Counted from the stretch's first letter, positions 7,386 to 14,822 are shown. The stretch is DNA of 64,000 nt from Alphaproteobacteria bacterium (GCA_014382345.1 JACNJX010000106.1:89275-153274), one strand, 5' to 3'. Translations and numbers: made by a program. The notes: generated from the letters alone by a model not told the origin.

Positions 7386-7943
7386 ATGCCTCAATTGACC
7401 ATATCCGAAGATGTGATGGAGCGTCTCAGGGCCGCGTGCCGGGACGGCGAAGCGGACGAAGCGCAAACCCTGCGCCGCCTGTTGGGTTGCCCGCCCGAAC
7501 CTGCATCCGGGTCCGTGACCGCCCTTTCGGGCCCCACGGCCACGCATGGCGATTTCATCGACGCCACCTACGGCGTCCGCTTCCCGGAGGGGTTTCGCAT
7601 TTTTCGCACCTACAAGGGGCACGCTTACGCCGCCCGTGTCACTGGCGGACGCTGGGTTCTGGAAGGCGGCGGCCCGGCCGGGGCCTTTAACAGCCTCAAC
7701 CGGCTAAGCCAGGCCGTGATCGACGGTAATGAAAACGCCTGGATGTTCTGGTTCTATCAAAACGCGGATGGTCAACGGCGCAGAATTTCCGAACTTCGCG
7801 ACCCTGCCCTGGTGCAGCGCCGTCCCCGGCGAAACCTGCCCAGGGAAACCACCCTGGCGCCGATAGGTCAGGAGGCACCCATGGAACCACCTGAACCGGC
7901 CCCGCCCCTTGGGTCCGGCGGCAAACCGTGGGAGCCCGCATGA
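7386..7943 (+). CDS. Hypothetical protein with RAMA/DUF4357-like domain
   Basis: A 185-residue protein in three parts: a short helical N-terminus (MPQLTISEDVMERLRAAC) resembling small DNA-binding antitoxin-like helices; a central domain (about 55-130) with the pattern RTYKGHAYAARV, GAFNSLNRLSQAVIDGNENAW, FWFYQNADG and ISELRD; and a Pro-rich disordered tail. The central pattern resembles the RAMA/DUF4357 domain found with restriction and modification proteins, which is thought to bind DNA or modified bases. No methyltransferase or nuclease gene is nearby. The start at 7386 is favoured by AGAGGAAG about 10 bases upstream; an earlier ATG at 7338 lacks one. The domain call is from pattern memory only. 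Confidence 0.6.
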   Translation: MPQLTISEDVMERLRAACRDGEADEAQTLRRLLGCPPEPASGSVTALSGPTATHGDFIDATYGVRFPEGFRIFRTYKGHAYAARVTGGRWVLEGGGPAGAFNSLNRLSQAVIDGNENAWMFWFYQNADGQRRRISELRDPALVQRRPRRNLPRETTLAPIGQEAPMEPPEPAPPLGSGGKPWEPA

Positions 7944-7948
7944 GCCGC

Positions 7949-8347
7949 CTAACCGTCTTCCGGTTTCAGCTTCAGAGACACCGAATTGATGCAGTACCGG
8001 AGTCCCGTCGGCGCCGGGCCGTCTTCGAAGACATGGCCGAGATGCGCGTCACAACGCGGGCACAGGACTTCCGTGCGGACCATGAACAGGGCGCGGTCGG
8101 ATTTTTCCGCGACCGCGTCTTCGGTCACAGGCTTCCAAAAACTGGGCCAGCCGGTTCCGGAATCAAACTTGGTGGTTGACGAAAACAATTCCTGCCCGCA
8201 ACACACGCAGGAATAGACGCCGACGTCCTTGCAGTTCTCGTATTCTCCGGTGAACGGACGTTCCGTACCCTTCCGGCGACAGACGTCATATTGCTCAGGC
8301 GTCAACTGATCGAGCCAGTCCTCTTCCGACTTTTTAACTTTTTCCAT
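7949..8347 (-). CDS. msrB: Peptide-methionine (R)-S-oxide reductase MsrB
   Basis: Repairs oxidised methionine by reducing the R-sulfoxide, using thioredoxin. It has 132 residues, normal for a free-standing MsrB. The zinc site is complete: Cys47/Cys50 (CVCC) and Cys96/Cys99 (CPRC). The catalytic cysteine is Cys119 in [13 protein letters not shown], where many relatives read INSAAL. The substrate motif SGTGWPSFW is at 63-71, and LGHVF at 103-107 supplies the active-site His. There is no signal peptide, so it is cytoplasmic. It converges on the RAMA-like gene with 5 bases between stop codons. A tandem 10-bp repeat (8399-8418) lies in its upstream region. Confidence 0.96.
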   Translation of the reverse strand: MEKVKKSEEDWLDQLTPEQYDVCRRKGTERPFTGEYENCKDVGVYSCVCCGQELFSSTTKFDSGTGWPSFWKPVTEDAVAEKSDRALFMVRTEVLCPRCDAHLGHVFEDGPAPTGLRYCINSVSLKLKPEDG

Positions 8348-8398
8348 GCTTTCCTACCCTGCCTCGGGTTGCCCTGTTGGTGTGTGGTTGGTGTCAGG

Positions 8399-8418
8399 TT
8401 TGACATATTTTGACATAT
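8399..8418. promoter_or_regulatory. Exact tandem 10-bp repeat in the msrB/CheZ-like divergent gap
   Basis: TTTGACATAT occurs twice head to tail (8399-8408 and 8409-8418), so the copies lie on the same DNA face one helical turn apart, as expected of a repeated operator. Each copy also contains TTGACA, a perfect -35 hexamer for the rightward CheZ-like gene, though no clear -10 follows at 17 bases. It sits between divergent msrB and the CheZ-like gene and could serve either. Confidence 0.5.
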
Positions 8419-8508
8419 ATTGATGCATCCTAGGACTTCAATGAAATACAAATAATCGTTACCTTGGGCGTACTTAACCGTGTATTTGACAGCGTACTGG
8501 ATCGGTTC

Positions 8509-9102
8509 ATGGCCAAAACCCCTGGGAAAAAGATCAAAAAGCGTTCAACGCCCCCTCTTCGGAAACGTCCCGTCAAAAAGACGGCGACATCCTCCAAGCC
8601 GACGTTGCGCGGCCGCATGGCGGGAATTCGCAAGAAACTGAACGGACTGAGGGAGCCCGGCAGCGCCGACCTGTTCGCAGCGACCCAGCAGCAACTGGAT
8701 GCACTGGGCGATGAAATTGCCGCCGCCACCGATCGCATGATGACGGCTTGTGAAGCCATTCAGGACGCCGCCGACGGGATCGCGTCCAAAACCAAGGAAC
8801 GCGGCACCAAGATGCGGCTGAAAAAAATTGCCGCGGGCACCGGCGATATTTTCGAAGCCTGCTCGTTCCAGGACCTGACCGGCCAGCGTCTCGGCAAGAT
8901 CACCCGCTCCGTCGCCGTCATCGAGGAAGGTATCGGGGAAATTACCATCCTGGCCGGAGCTAATATCTCCAAAAAAAGCAGGAAATCCAATAAGTCTCCC
9001 AAACACGCTATCGACCGTGTCGACGGCGGCATCGTCCTCGAAGGCCCACAGATCGACGGCCCCGCCGTATCGCAAGCCGATATCGACAAGCTGTTCGACT
9101 AG
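8509..9102 (+). CDS. CheZ-family protein phosphatase-like protein
   Basis: A 197-residue protein. CheZ removes phosphate from CheY-P in chemotaxis. The family signature is clear at 117-127 (ACSFQDLTGQR), with Asp122 and Gln126 in the positions of the catalytic Asp/Gln pair of CheZ. The C-terminus VSQADIDKLFD resembles the CheY-binding tail. The first 45 residues are very basic (KKIKKRSTPPLRKR), unusual for CheZ and possibly disordered or nucleic-acid or membrane binding. The frame is open back to a TTG at 8464, but the ATG at 8509 gives the more natural start. No che operon is adjacent; the nearest receiver protein is at 11535. A hairpin repeat array begins immediately after its stop codon. 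Confidence 0.75.
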   Translation: MAKTPGKKIKKRSTPPLRKRPVKKTATSSKPTLRGRMAGIRKKLNGLREPGSADLFAATQQQLDALGDEIAAATDRMMTACEAIQDAADGIASKTKERGTKMRLKKIAAGTGDIFEACSFQDLTGQRLGKITRSVAVIEEGIGEITILAGANISKKSRKSNKSPKHAIDRVDGGIVLEGPQIDGPAVSQADIDKLFD

Positions 9103-9250
9103 AGCAAATCCCGAGCGGATGGAACATCCGCGACGACGCATTTGCGGATAAAAAAAGCAAATCCCGAGCGGATGGAACATCCGCGACGACGCATTTGCGG
9201 ATAAAAAAACAAATCCCGAGCGGATGGAACATTCGCGACGACGTATTTGC
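9103..9250. repeat. Triple tandem hairpin repeat (53-bp period), locus 1
   Basis: Three units start at 9103, 9156 and 9209. Each runs AGCAAATCCCGAGCGGATG, loop GAA, CATCCGC, then CGACGACGCATTTGC. The core is a 7-bp stem, GCGGATG/CATCCGC, and outer GCAAAT pairs with ATTTGC. Units are joined by GGAT plus seven A. Unit 3 has lost one G and has CATTCGC, which keeps pairing by G-T. The array begins at the base after the stop codon of the CheZ-like gene and fills most of the gap to the convergent acyl-CoA dehydrogenase gene. Related copies lie at 12055-12098 and 58523-58672. Confidence 0.95.
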
Positions 9251-9274
9251 CTCTATAAGAAGCTCTCGCCCTGC

Positions 9275-10507
9275 TTACTTTTTCTTCTCTTTTTCCGCCA
9301 GCTTCATATGCCCGTCGCGGGTTTGCGGCAGTTTGCGCTCCAGAATCTGGCCGGCGACGACGGTGCGCAGAATCTGCGCCGTGCCGCCGCCGATGGTGAA
9401 CATGCGGGCATCGCGCACCATGCGCTCCATCGGCAGGTTGCGGGAATACCCGGCGGCGCCGAACACCTGAAGCGCGTCGTTGGTCACCTTGATCGCCACT
9501 TCCGACGCCATGATCTTGGCTTGCGCCGCAGCGGTGATGTCGGGAAAGCCCGAACCGCCTTCGGCCTCGGCGCTGGCGGCGGCCTTGTGGATCATCAGCC
9601 GGGCCGCTTCGATGCCGATGCTCATGTCCACCAGCATCCACTGCAAGCCCTGGAATTCGGCGATGGGACGGCCGAACTGTTCGCGCGACCGGGAATAATC
9701 CAGCGCCAGCTGGTAGGCCCCTTGCGCCAGACCCAGCGCCACCGTCGCGGCGCCCACGCGTTGCGCGTTATAAGCCGTCATCAGCCCGGCGAACCCGCGC
9801 CTGAGCCCTTCGGGCGGCGTCAGGACCATGGCGTCGGGAATAAACAGATCCTTGATGATGATTTCCGTTTCCGGAATGCCGCGCAGCCCCATGGCCGGTT
9901 CGCGCGCGCCGATGGTCAGGCCTTCGGGCTCAAGGCCCCCGTCCGGGTCGCGGACGCAGAGGAAACCACCGATGCCCTGGGGTTCGCCGTCCTCGAACAC
10001 GCGCGCGAAAATCAGGTGCAGCTTCGACACGCCGCCGCCGGTGATCCAGTGTTTGACGCCGTTCAGAACAAAGCCGCCGTCGGTCTTGTCCGCACGCGTC
10101 GACATTTCCGACGCCGCACTGCCCGCCCCCGGTTCGGTAATGCAAATAGCGGGTTTGTCGCCGGCCAGCACCAGGGCCGCAGCCGTTTTCTTCTGCTCCT
10201 CCGTGCCGTAGGCCATGATCGCGCCGATAGCGCCCATGTTGCCCTCGACGACGATGCGTGCCGTAACGCCGCAGACCTTGGCTATTTCCTCGACCACCAG
10301 CACGGCATCCAGGTAGCTCGCGCCCTGGCCGCCGTAGGCTTCGGGGATGGTCATGCCCATGAACCCGGCATCGGTCAGCGCCTTGACATTGTCCCACGGA
10401 TATTCTTCCGTTTTATCGACGTCGGCGGCGCGCGGCTGGATAACCGTCCGGGCCAGCTTGCCCGCCGAGGCCTGAATTTGTTTTTGCGTTTCTGTGGGTT
10501 CGAACAT
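9275..10507 (-). CDS. Acyl-CoA dehydrogenase-fold protein, probable 3-sulfinopropionyl-CoA desulfinase
   Basis: A 410-residue FAD protein of the acyl-CoA dehydrogenase superfamily. The usual catalytic Glu is absent from both known positions: the C-terminal motif reads MFTIGGGTAQILR with Gly where medium-chain enzymes have Glu, and the isovaleryl-type position reads YNAQRVGAAT with Gln249. Known desulfinases (AcdDPN7 type) lack this base, carry Gln near 246 and use Arg84 to hold the sulfinate; here Arg84 is present (VTARIVV). Other matching segments are CITEPGAGSAASEM, ITGGGVSKLHLIFARVF and KLPQTRDGHMK. The predicted reaction is 3-sulfinopropionyl-CoA to propionyl-CoA plus sulfite. It is divergent from a TauD-type gene, which fits organosulfur use. 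The alternative is an uncharacterised acyl-CoA dehydrogenase. Confidence 0.78.
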   Translation of the reverse strand: MFEPTETQKQIQASAGKLARTVIQPRAADVDKTEEYPWDNVKALTDAGFMGMTIPEAYGGQGASYLDAVLVVEEIAKVCGVTARIVVEGNMGAIGAIMAYGTEEQKKTAAALVLAGDKPAICITEPGAGSAASEMSTRADKTDGGFVLNGVKHWITGGGVSKLHLIFARVFEDGEPQGIGGFLCVRDPDGGLEPEGLTIGAREPAMGLRGIPETEIIIKDLFIPDAMVLTPPEGLRRGFAGLMTAYNAQRVGAATVALGLAQGAYQLALDYSRSREQFGRPIAEFQGLQWMLVDMSIGIEAARLMIHKAAASAEAEGGSGFPDITAAAQAKIMASEVAIKVTNDALQVFGAAGYSRNLPMERMVRDARMFTIGGGTAQILRTVVAGQILERKLPQTRDGHMKLAEKEKKK

Positions 10508-10561
10508 GTCCTGGTGTTTCCCTGGATGAATTTAAGTTTTCAGGAAAGTAGGAAATAGCCT

Positions 10562-11440
10562 ATGAGCTTTACGGTCAACCAGATATCGCCGGTGCTGGGC
10601 GCGAAGATTACCGGTCTCGACCTGGGACAAGAGATCGGCGACAACCTGGTTTCCGAAATCCGCCAGACCTGGCTGGAGGCGGGCGGGCTTCTGGTGTTCC
10701 CGGAGCAAACCCTCACCACCGAACAACATATTACCTTCAGCCGCCATTTCGGGCCGTTGTTCGGCGCACCCGGCGAGACACCGTTGCAGGAAACGGTCAG
10801 CCGTTATCTGCACCCCGATCATCCGGAAATCTACCGCGTCTCAAACCAGACGGAAGACGGCATGCCCGATGGAAAACCGAGGGGCCGCGCCGGGGCGGGA
10901 ACCTATTGGCATTCCGACGTCGCCTTCAAGAAACGCCCGGCGGCGGCGTCCATCCTGCATGCCGTCACCATCCCGGCCACCGGCGGCGACACCCTGTTCT
11001 GCAACATGACGGCGGCCTATGCGGCGCTGTCCGATACCATGAAGACGATTTTGGCGCCGCTTCGCGCCGTCAACGATTTTGCCCAGACCGCCGCCAACCA
11101 GTTCGCCAGACCCGTCGTCGTCGAAGACGACCTGAAAGGCGCCAACCGCGCCATCCACCCGGTCGTGCGCACCCATGCGGAAACCGGAGAGAAGAGCCTG
11201 TTTGTCAATCCGGGCACGACCACGCACCTGGAAAATTTTAACAGCGACGAAAGCGCCGCCCTGCTGGACTTGTTGTTTCGCCATGCGACAAAACCGGAAT
11301 TCTGCATCCGCCATAGCTATACCCAGGGCGACGTGGTGATGTGGGATAACCGTTGCCTGATGCATTATGCCGTCAACGATTATGGCGATCAGCCCCGCTA
11401 CATGGAGCGCACCACCGCCATCGGCGAGGTTCCGGAGTAA
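10562..11440 (+). CDS. TauD/TfdA-family 2-oxoglutarate-dependent dioxygenase
   Basis: A 292-residue non-haem iron dioxygenase. The facial triad is visible: His117 and Asp119 (TYWHSDVAF) and His268 (CLMHYAVNDY). Thr144 (GGDTLF) and Arg283 (YMERTTAIG) are the expected 2-oxoglutarate contacts. Family members split taurine, other sulfonates, alkyl sulfates or phenoxyacetates; the exact substrate cannot be read. Only 54 bases separate it from the divergent desulfinase-like gene, so the two probably share a control region. Together they suggest release of sulfite from C2/C3 organosulfur compounds. No taurine transporter genes (tauABC) are present in the window. Confidence 0.85.
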   Translation: MSFTVNQISPVLGAKITGLDLGQEIGDNLVSEIRQTWLEAGGLLVFPEQTLTTEQHITFSRHFGPLFGAPGETPLQETVSRYLHPDHPEIYRVSNQTEDGMPDGKPRGRAGAGTYWHSDVAFKKRPAAASILHAVTIPATGGDTLFCNMTAAYAALSDTMKTILAPLRAVNDFAQTAANQFARPVVVEDDLKGANRAIHPVVRTHAETGEKSLFVNPGTTTHLENFNSDESAALLDLLFRHATKPEFCIRHSYTQGDVVMWDNRCLMHYAVNDYGDQPRYMERTTAIGEVPE

Positions 11441-11534
11441 CCGGGGCTAATCGCTAAGCGGCCCGCTATGAAATTTTATTGATCCCGGCGGCCTCTCCCC
11501 TTAGAACTCCTGCGGGAGAAAAAAGGGAGAACCC

Positions 11535-11924
11535 ATGAGCGACACCTTAAAAAAGGTCCTTTACGTCGAGGATGAAGCCGACATTCAGACCGTTGCCAAG
11601 CTGGCCCTGGAATCCGTCGGCGGATTCGAAGTTATGGTCTGCAGTTCCGGGGCCGAAGCCCTGGAAAAGGCGCCAGTGTTCAATCCCGACATTTTTCTCC
11701 TGGACGTCATGATGCCCGGAATGGACGGCCCCGACACGCTGGTGGCCCTGCTGAAGATCGAGGAACTGTCCAACACCCCGGCCATCTTCCTGACCGCCAA
11801 GGCCATGCCGGCGGAAGTCGAGCGTTACAAAAGCCTGGGCGCGCTGGACGTCATTCCCAAACCCTTCGACCCGATGACGCTTGCCGACCAGGTCAAGGAT
11901 ATCTGGAGCCGCAGGAACGGCTGA
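11535..11924 (+). CDS. Single-domain CheY-like response regulator
   Basis: A 129-residue stand-alone receiver domain. The phosphorylation site is Asp57 (FLLDVMMPGMDG), with acidic-pocket residues Glu12 and Asp13 (YVEDEAD), the switch Thr in FLTAKA and the conserved Lys in PKPFDP. There is no output domain, so it acts by protein contact or in a phosphorelay. AAGGGAGAA lies just before the ATG. No histidine kinase is adjacent. The CheZ-like protein 2.4 kb upstream is a possible phosphatase for it, but that pairing is only inference. Confidence 0.9.
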   Translation: MSDTLKKVLYVEDEADIQTVAKLALESVGGFEVMVCSSGAEALEKAPVFNPDIFLLDVMMPGMDGPDTLVALLKIEELSNTPAIFLTAKAMPAEVERYKSLGALDVIPKPFDPMTLADQVKDIWSRRNG

Positions 11925-11946
11925 ATTGCTGGTAATACCTAAGAAT

Positions 11947-12020
11947 TGGAGCGGGCGAAGGGAATCGAACCCTCATCTAAAGCTTGGGAAGCTTTCGTTC
12001 TACCTTTGAACTACGACCGC
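11947..12020 (-). tRNA. tRNA-Gly (anticodon CCC)
   Basis: Read on the minus strand: D arm GTTC/GAAC, anticodon stem AAAGC/GCTTT with loop TTCCCAA (anticodon CCC), T arm GAGGG-TTCGATT-CCCTT, discriminator T and an encoded CCA (11947-11949). The acceptor stem GCGGTCG/CGCCCGC carries one mismatch, T5 opposite C68, where a G-C pair is expected. All other invariant positions look intact, so it is called functional with that oddity. No terminator hairpin was found after it. Confidence 0.92.
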
Positions 12021-12054
12021 GGAGCCTGACCGGCTCTTGGTGGCCGGAGTCTAA

Positions 12055-12098
12055 AGCAAATCCCGAGCGGATGAAATCATCCGCGACGACGAATTTGC
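12055..12098. repeat. Solo copy of the hairpin repeat, locus 2
   Basis: A 44-base copy of the element at 9103 and 58523. It keeps GCAAAT...ATTTGC ends and the GCGGATG/CATCCGC stem, but the loop is AAAT rather than GAA or GAAA. It lies between tRNA-Gly and the radical SAM gene, about 35 bases upstream of the tRNA's 5' end. Confidence 0.92.
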
Positions 12099-12099
12099 G

Positions 12100-12119
12100 G
12101 GTAGAGCAAATGCTCTACC
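12100..12119. repeat. Perfect 9-bp hairpin next to the solo repeat
   Basis: GGTAGAGCA pairs exactly with TGCTCTACC across a two-base AA spacer (at least a 4-base loop in practice). It starts 2 bases after the solo repeat and shares the word AGCAAAT with the repeat's left end. No T-run follows, so it is not an obvious terminator. Confidence 0.7.
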
Positions 12120-12338
12120 GGGGTTTCAGGATTCCGGAAGAGACGCGATAAGAAGGCACACGTTTTTCATCATTTCTATTTTAAATGCGCCGCCCGAAAC
12201 CATACAAGACCGCCCGTTCACGAAGGTTTGACCAGACTTGAGGCCGCAATGGCCGGATTTGTGGTTGGATTGACCTCGTCCAGCCGTTAAACCATTCGTC
12301 AACGATGTAACAAGAACCGGCCCCCATTAATCGCACAA
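12120..12338. other. Remainder of the gap before the radical SAM gene
   Basis: With the repeat and hairpin this makes up a gene-free gap of about 318 bases. No convincing reading frame, riboswitch fold or promoter pair was recognised. The radical SAM promoter is presumably here, since the preceding tRNA is on the other strand. Confidence 0.4.
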
Positions 12339-13307
12339 ATGACCGACATGCCCGATACCCTCTTCAAACCGTCCCCCGGCATTGATCCGCAAAAATTCCG
12401 GGATCCCGATTTTACCGCCAAGGGCGATCAGCGCGCCGTCGTCGCGCTGACCCATCTGCGCACGCTGTGGTTCAATACCGGATCGCTCTGCAACATCACG
12501 TGCCGCAACTGCTATATGGATTCCAGCCCCACCAATAACCGGCTGGCGTACCTGACTCTGGCCGACGTCGAAGAATATTTAAGCGAAATCGAAACCGAGG
12601 GCTTAAGAGTCGAGGAAATCGCCTTTACCGGCGGCGAGCCGTTCATGAACCGCGATTTGTGCGACATGATCGAAAGCGCGCTCGGGAAAGGATACCGGGT
12701 TCTGGTGCTGACCAACGCCATGAAGCCGCTGTTGAACAAACGCGACCGATTGTTGGATATCTTCCGGCGCTACGCGGAAGCCTTGACGCTTCGGGTCTCG
12801 GTCGATCATTTCACGCCCCATCGCCATGAGGCCGTGCGCGGCCAAGATACCTGGGCGCCGATGATCGAAGGCTTGAAATGGCTGGCCGGAAACGGTTTCA
12901 AGCTTACCGTCGCGGGGCGCACCTGCTGGAATGAAAGCCAAGACCAATCGCGGCGCGGGTATGCGGATTTTTTCAAGGCCGAGGGCATTTCCATTGATGC
13001 CGAAGACCCGGCGGCGCTGGTGCTGTTTCCGGAAATGGACGCGGCCGCCGATGTTCCCGAAATCACCACCCACTGCTGGGACATTCTGGGTGTCGCGCCG
13101 GAAAGCATGATGTGCGCCACGTCGCGCATGATCGTCAAACGCCGGGACGGGAGCGGTCCCGTGGTCGTTCCGTGCACGCTGCTGCCCTATGATCCGGCCT
13201 TCGAGCTGGGCCGGGGCCTGGCGCAAGCATCAAAGACGGTCAGCCTCAACCATCCCCATTGCGCCAAGTTCTGCGTTTTGGGCGGCGCGTCGTGTTCCCC
13301 GGATTGA
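12339..13307 (+). CDS. Radical SAM protein with SPASM-like C-terminal cysteines
   Basis: A 322-residue enzyme. The radical SAM cluster motif is Cys51/Cys55/Cys58 (CNITCRNCYMD), followed by the SAM-binding GGEP at 98-101. The C-terminal part has six further cysteines (246, 259, 279, 308, 312, 319), enough for an auxiliary Fe-S cluster as in SPASM/twitch enzymes that modify peptides or small molecules. No precursor-peptide gene was recognised next to it. The start is uncertain: ATGs at 12339 and 12348 lack a clear ribosome binding site. Only 22 bases separate it from the metallophosphoesterase-like gene, so the two are probably one operon. The product is unknown. Confidence 0.8.
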   Translation: MTDMPDTLFKPSPGIDPQKFRDPDFTAKGDQRAVVALTHLRTLWFNTGSLCNITCRNCYMDSSPTNNRLAYLTLADVEEYLSEIETEGLRVEEIAFTGGEPFMNRDLCDMIESALGKGYRVLVLTNAMKPLLNKRDRLLDIFRRYAEALTLRVSVDHFTPHRHEAVRGQDTWAPMIEGLKWLAGNGFKLTVAGRTCWNESQDQSRRGYADFFKAEGISIDAEDPAALVLFPEMDAAADVPEITTHCWDILGVAPESMMCATSRMIVKRRDGSGPVVVPCTLLPYDPAFELGRGLAQASKTVSLNHPHCAKFCVLGGASCSPD

Positions 13308-13329
13308 TGCCGGAAGGACGCAACCCACA

Positions 13330-14223
13330 ATGAGCGAAAACCCGGTTCTGGATTTAGGACACCTCGACGGCCCGGTGCTCTGCTTCGGCGGCCCCTATTC
13401 CAACGCCCAGGCGACGGATGCCCTGCTGGCGGAGGCCGAACGGCTGGGGATTCCGGCAACCCGAATGATCTGCACCGGCGACGTGGTCGCCTATGGCGGT
13501 GACTCTGTCGCTTGCGTCGAGCGGATACGCGCCGCCGGCGTCCCCGTGGTCATGGGTAATTGCGAGGAATCCCTTGGTCTCGCTGCGAATGACTGCAATT
13601 GCGGGTTCGATGAGGGCAGTGATTGCGCCGCCTGGTCGGAGGCCTGGTTCGCCAACGCCGCCCTGTCCCTGGACGAAGACGCCAAGGCCTGGATGCGGGC
13701 GCTGCCCCGGCTGATCCGCTTCGAGTTGGCCGGACGCCGTTTCGCCGTCCTGCACGGCGGCCTCGACAATATCTCCGAGTACGTGTTCGCCTCGAGCCCG
13801 GCCGACGTCAAGACCGCTATCCTGGACCGCCTGGACGTGGACGCGGTTATCGGCGGACACGAAGGTCTGCCGTTCACGGACATCCTTGGCGACCGGCTCT
13901 GGCACAATGCGGGCGCCATCGGTATGCCCGCCAACGACGGAACGCCAAGGGTCTGGTTTTCCGTCCTCACGCCCGATGACAATACGGGCAGAATCGAAAT
14001 CACCCTGCATGCGCTGAACTACGATCACGCCGGCGCGGCGCGGGCGATCCGCGCGGTGACCCCGGGGCTGCCTTACGCCGAAACCCTTTCCACCGGTCTT
14101 TGGCCCAACATGTCGGTGCTGCCGAAAACTGAGCAGGCCCAACAAGGCCGCCCCCTGACGCCTGAGACCATATTCTGGTCCCGGCCGGAAATGCCGTACG
14201 CCCCCGCCGCCGCAGCGGAATAG
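13330..14223 (+). CDS. Atypical metallophosphoesterase-fold protein
   Basis: A 297-residue protein aligning by pattern to calcineurin-like phosphoesterases of the YfcE type, but with changed metal ligands. The usual N-terminal DxHGN is replaced by GGPYSN (20-25), GNHE reads GNCE with Cys78, and the final GHxH reads GHEG (176-179). Retained are Asp51 (GDVVAYG), Asn77, His142 (LHGG) and His177. A Cys cluster (DCNCGFDEGSDC, 88-99) is also present. Either the metal site differs from the textbook one or the protein is not a phosphatase. The start is fixed by the ATG at 13330, 22 bases after the radical SAM stop codon; an in-frame ATG at 13189 lies inside that gene and is rejected. Confidence 0.72.
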   Translation: MSENPVLDLGHLDGPVLCFGGPYSNAQATDALLAEAERLGIPATRMICTGDVVAYGGDSVACVERIRAAGVPVVMGNCEESLGLAANDCNCGFDEGSDCAAWSEAWFANAALSLDEDAKAWMRALPRLIRFELAGRRFAVLHGGLDNISEYVFASSPADVKTAILDRLDVDAVIGGHEGLPFTDILGDRLWHNAGAIGMPANDGTPRVWFSVLTPDDNTGRIEITLHALNYDHAGAARAIRAVTPGLPYAETLSTGLWPNMSVLPKTEQAQQGRPLTPETIFWSRPEMPYAPAAAAE

Positions 14224-14396
14224 CCCCGCCGCGAAACCTATAACATATTGATATTATGAAAAATTTAGCCCTTTTGTCGTAAGGGCTGGAAAAACCGGCG
14301 GTGAAGCCTAAGTATAGTGGGCTCAACGCGGGAAAAATCTAACCGCCCCTGGCCGCCCCTGACCACCAAGACTAACAACGATCACCGGAAGAACCC

Positions 14397-14804
14397 ATGA
14401 CGTCCTCAAAGGCCTACGCCAAAACCACCGATTCCATCACCATCATCGTCGAGCCGTTTTACCTGGACGAACAGTCCGAGCCTTCCGACGGCCACTATGT
14501 CTGGGCCTATCACGTCCGGATCGAGAACAACGGTGAAAAGACGGTGCAGTTGAAAACCCGCCACTGGCGGATCACCGATTCGCTGGGTAACGTGCAGGAA
14601 GTCAAAGGCGACGGTGTCGTCGGCGAACAACCGGTCCTCGACCCCGGCGGGTCTTTTGAATACACCAGCGGCACGCCCCTGAGCACACCGTCCGGCATCA
14701 TGGCCGGCACCTATCAGATGGAAACCAACGGCGGCGACCGTTTCGACGTCACCATCCCGGCCTTTTCCCTGGACAGCCCTCATCAGGCGGGCGCCGTCCA
14801 CTAA
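14397..14804 (+). CDS. apaG: ApaG-family protein
   Basis: A 135-residue single-domain beta-sandwich protein, a normal ApaG length. The typical sequence is visible: YVWAYHVRIENNGEKTVQLKTRHW is broken up by conserved Trp/Tyr, then a GEQPVLDPGGSFEYTSG region and PLSTPSGIMAGTYQM. The family is linked to Co/Mg tolerance in enterobacteria, but the molecular role is unclear. GGAAGAA lies before the ATG. It is followed after 18 bases by folE, and the two may be co-transcribed. Confidence 0.92.
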   Translation: MTSSKAYAKTTDSITIIVEPFYLDEQSEPSDGHYVWAYHVRIENNGEKTVQLKTRHWRITDSLGNVQEVKGDGVVGEQPVLDPGGSFEYTSGTPLSTPSGIMAGTYQMETNGGDRFDVTIPAFSLDSPHQAGAVH

Positions 14805-14822
14805 CGTTTACGGAACAGTCAT

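Noticed and set aside
9008..9641. Minus-strand reading frames rich in MFHPLGICF and RDLLFL repeats
   Set aside because: They translate the hairpin repeat array and the opposite strand of the acyl-CoA dehydrogenase gene; the protein repeats simply mirror the DNA repeat.
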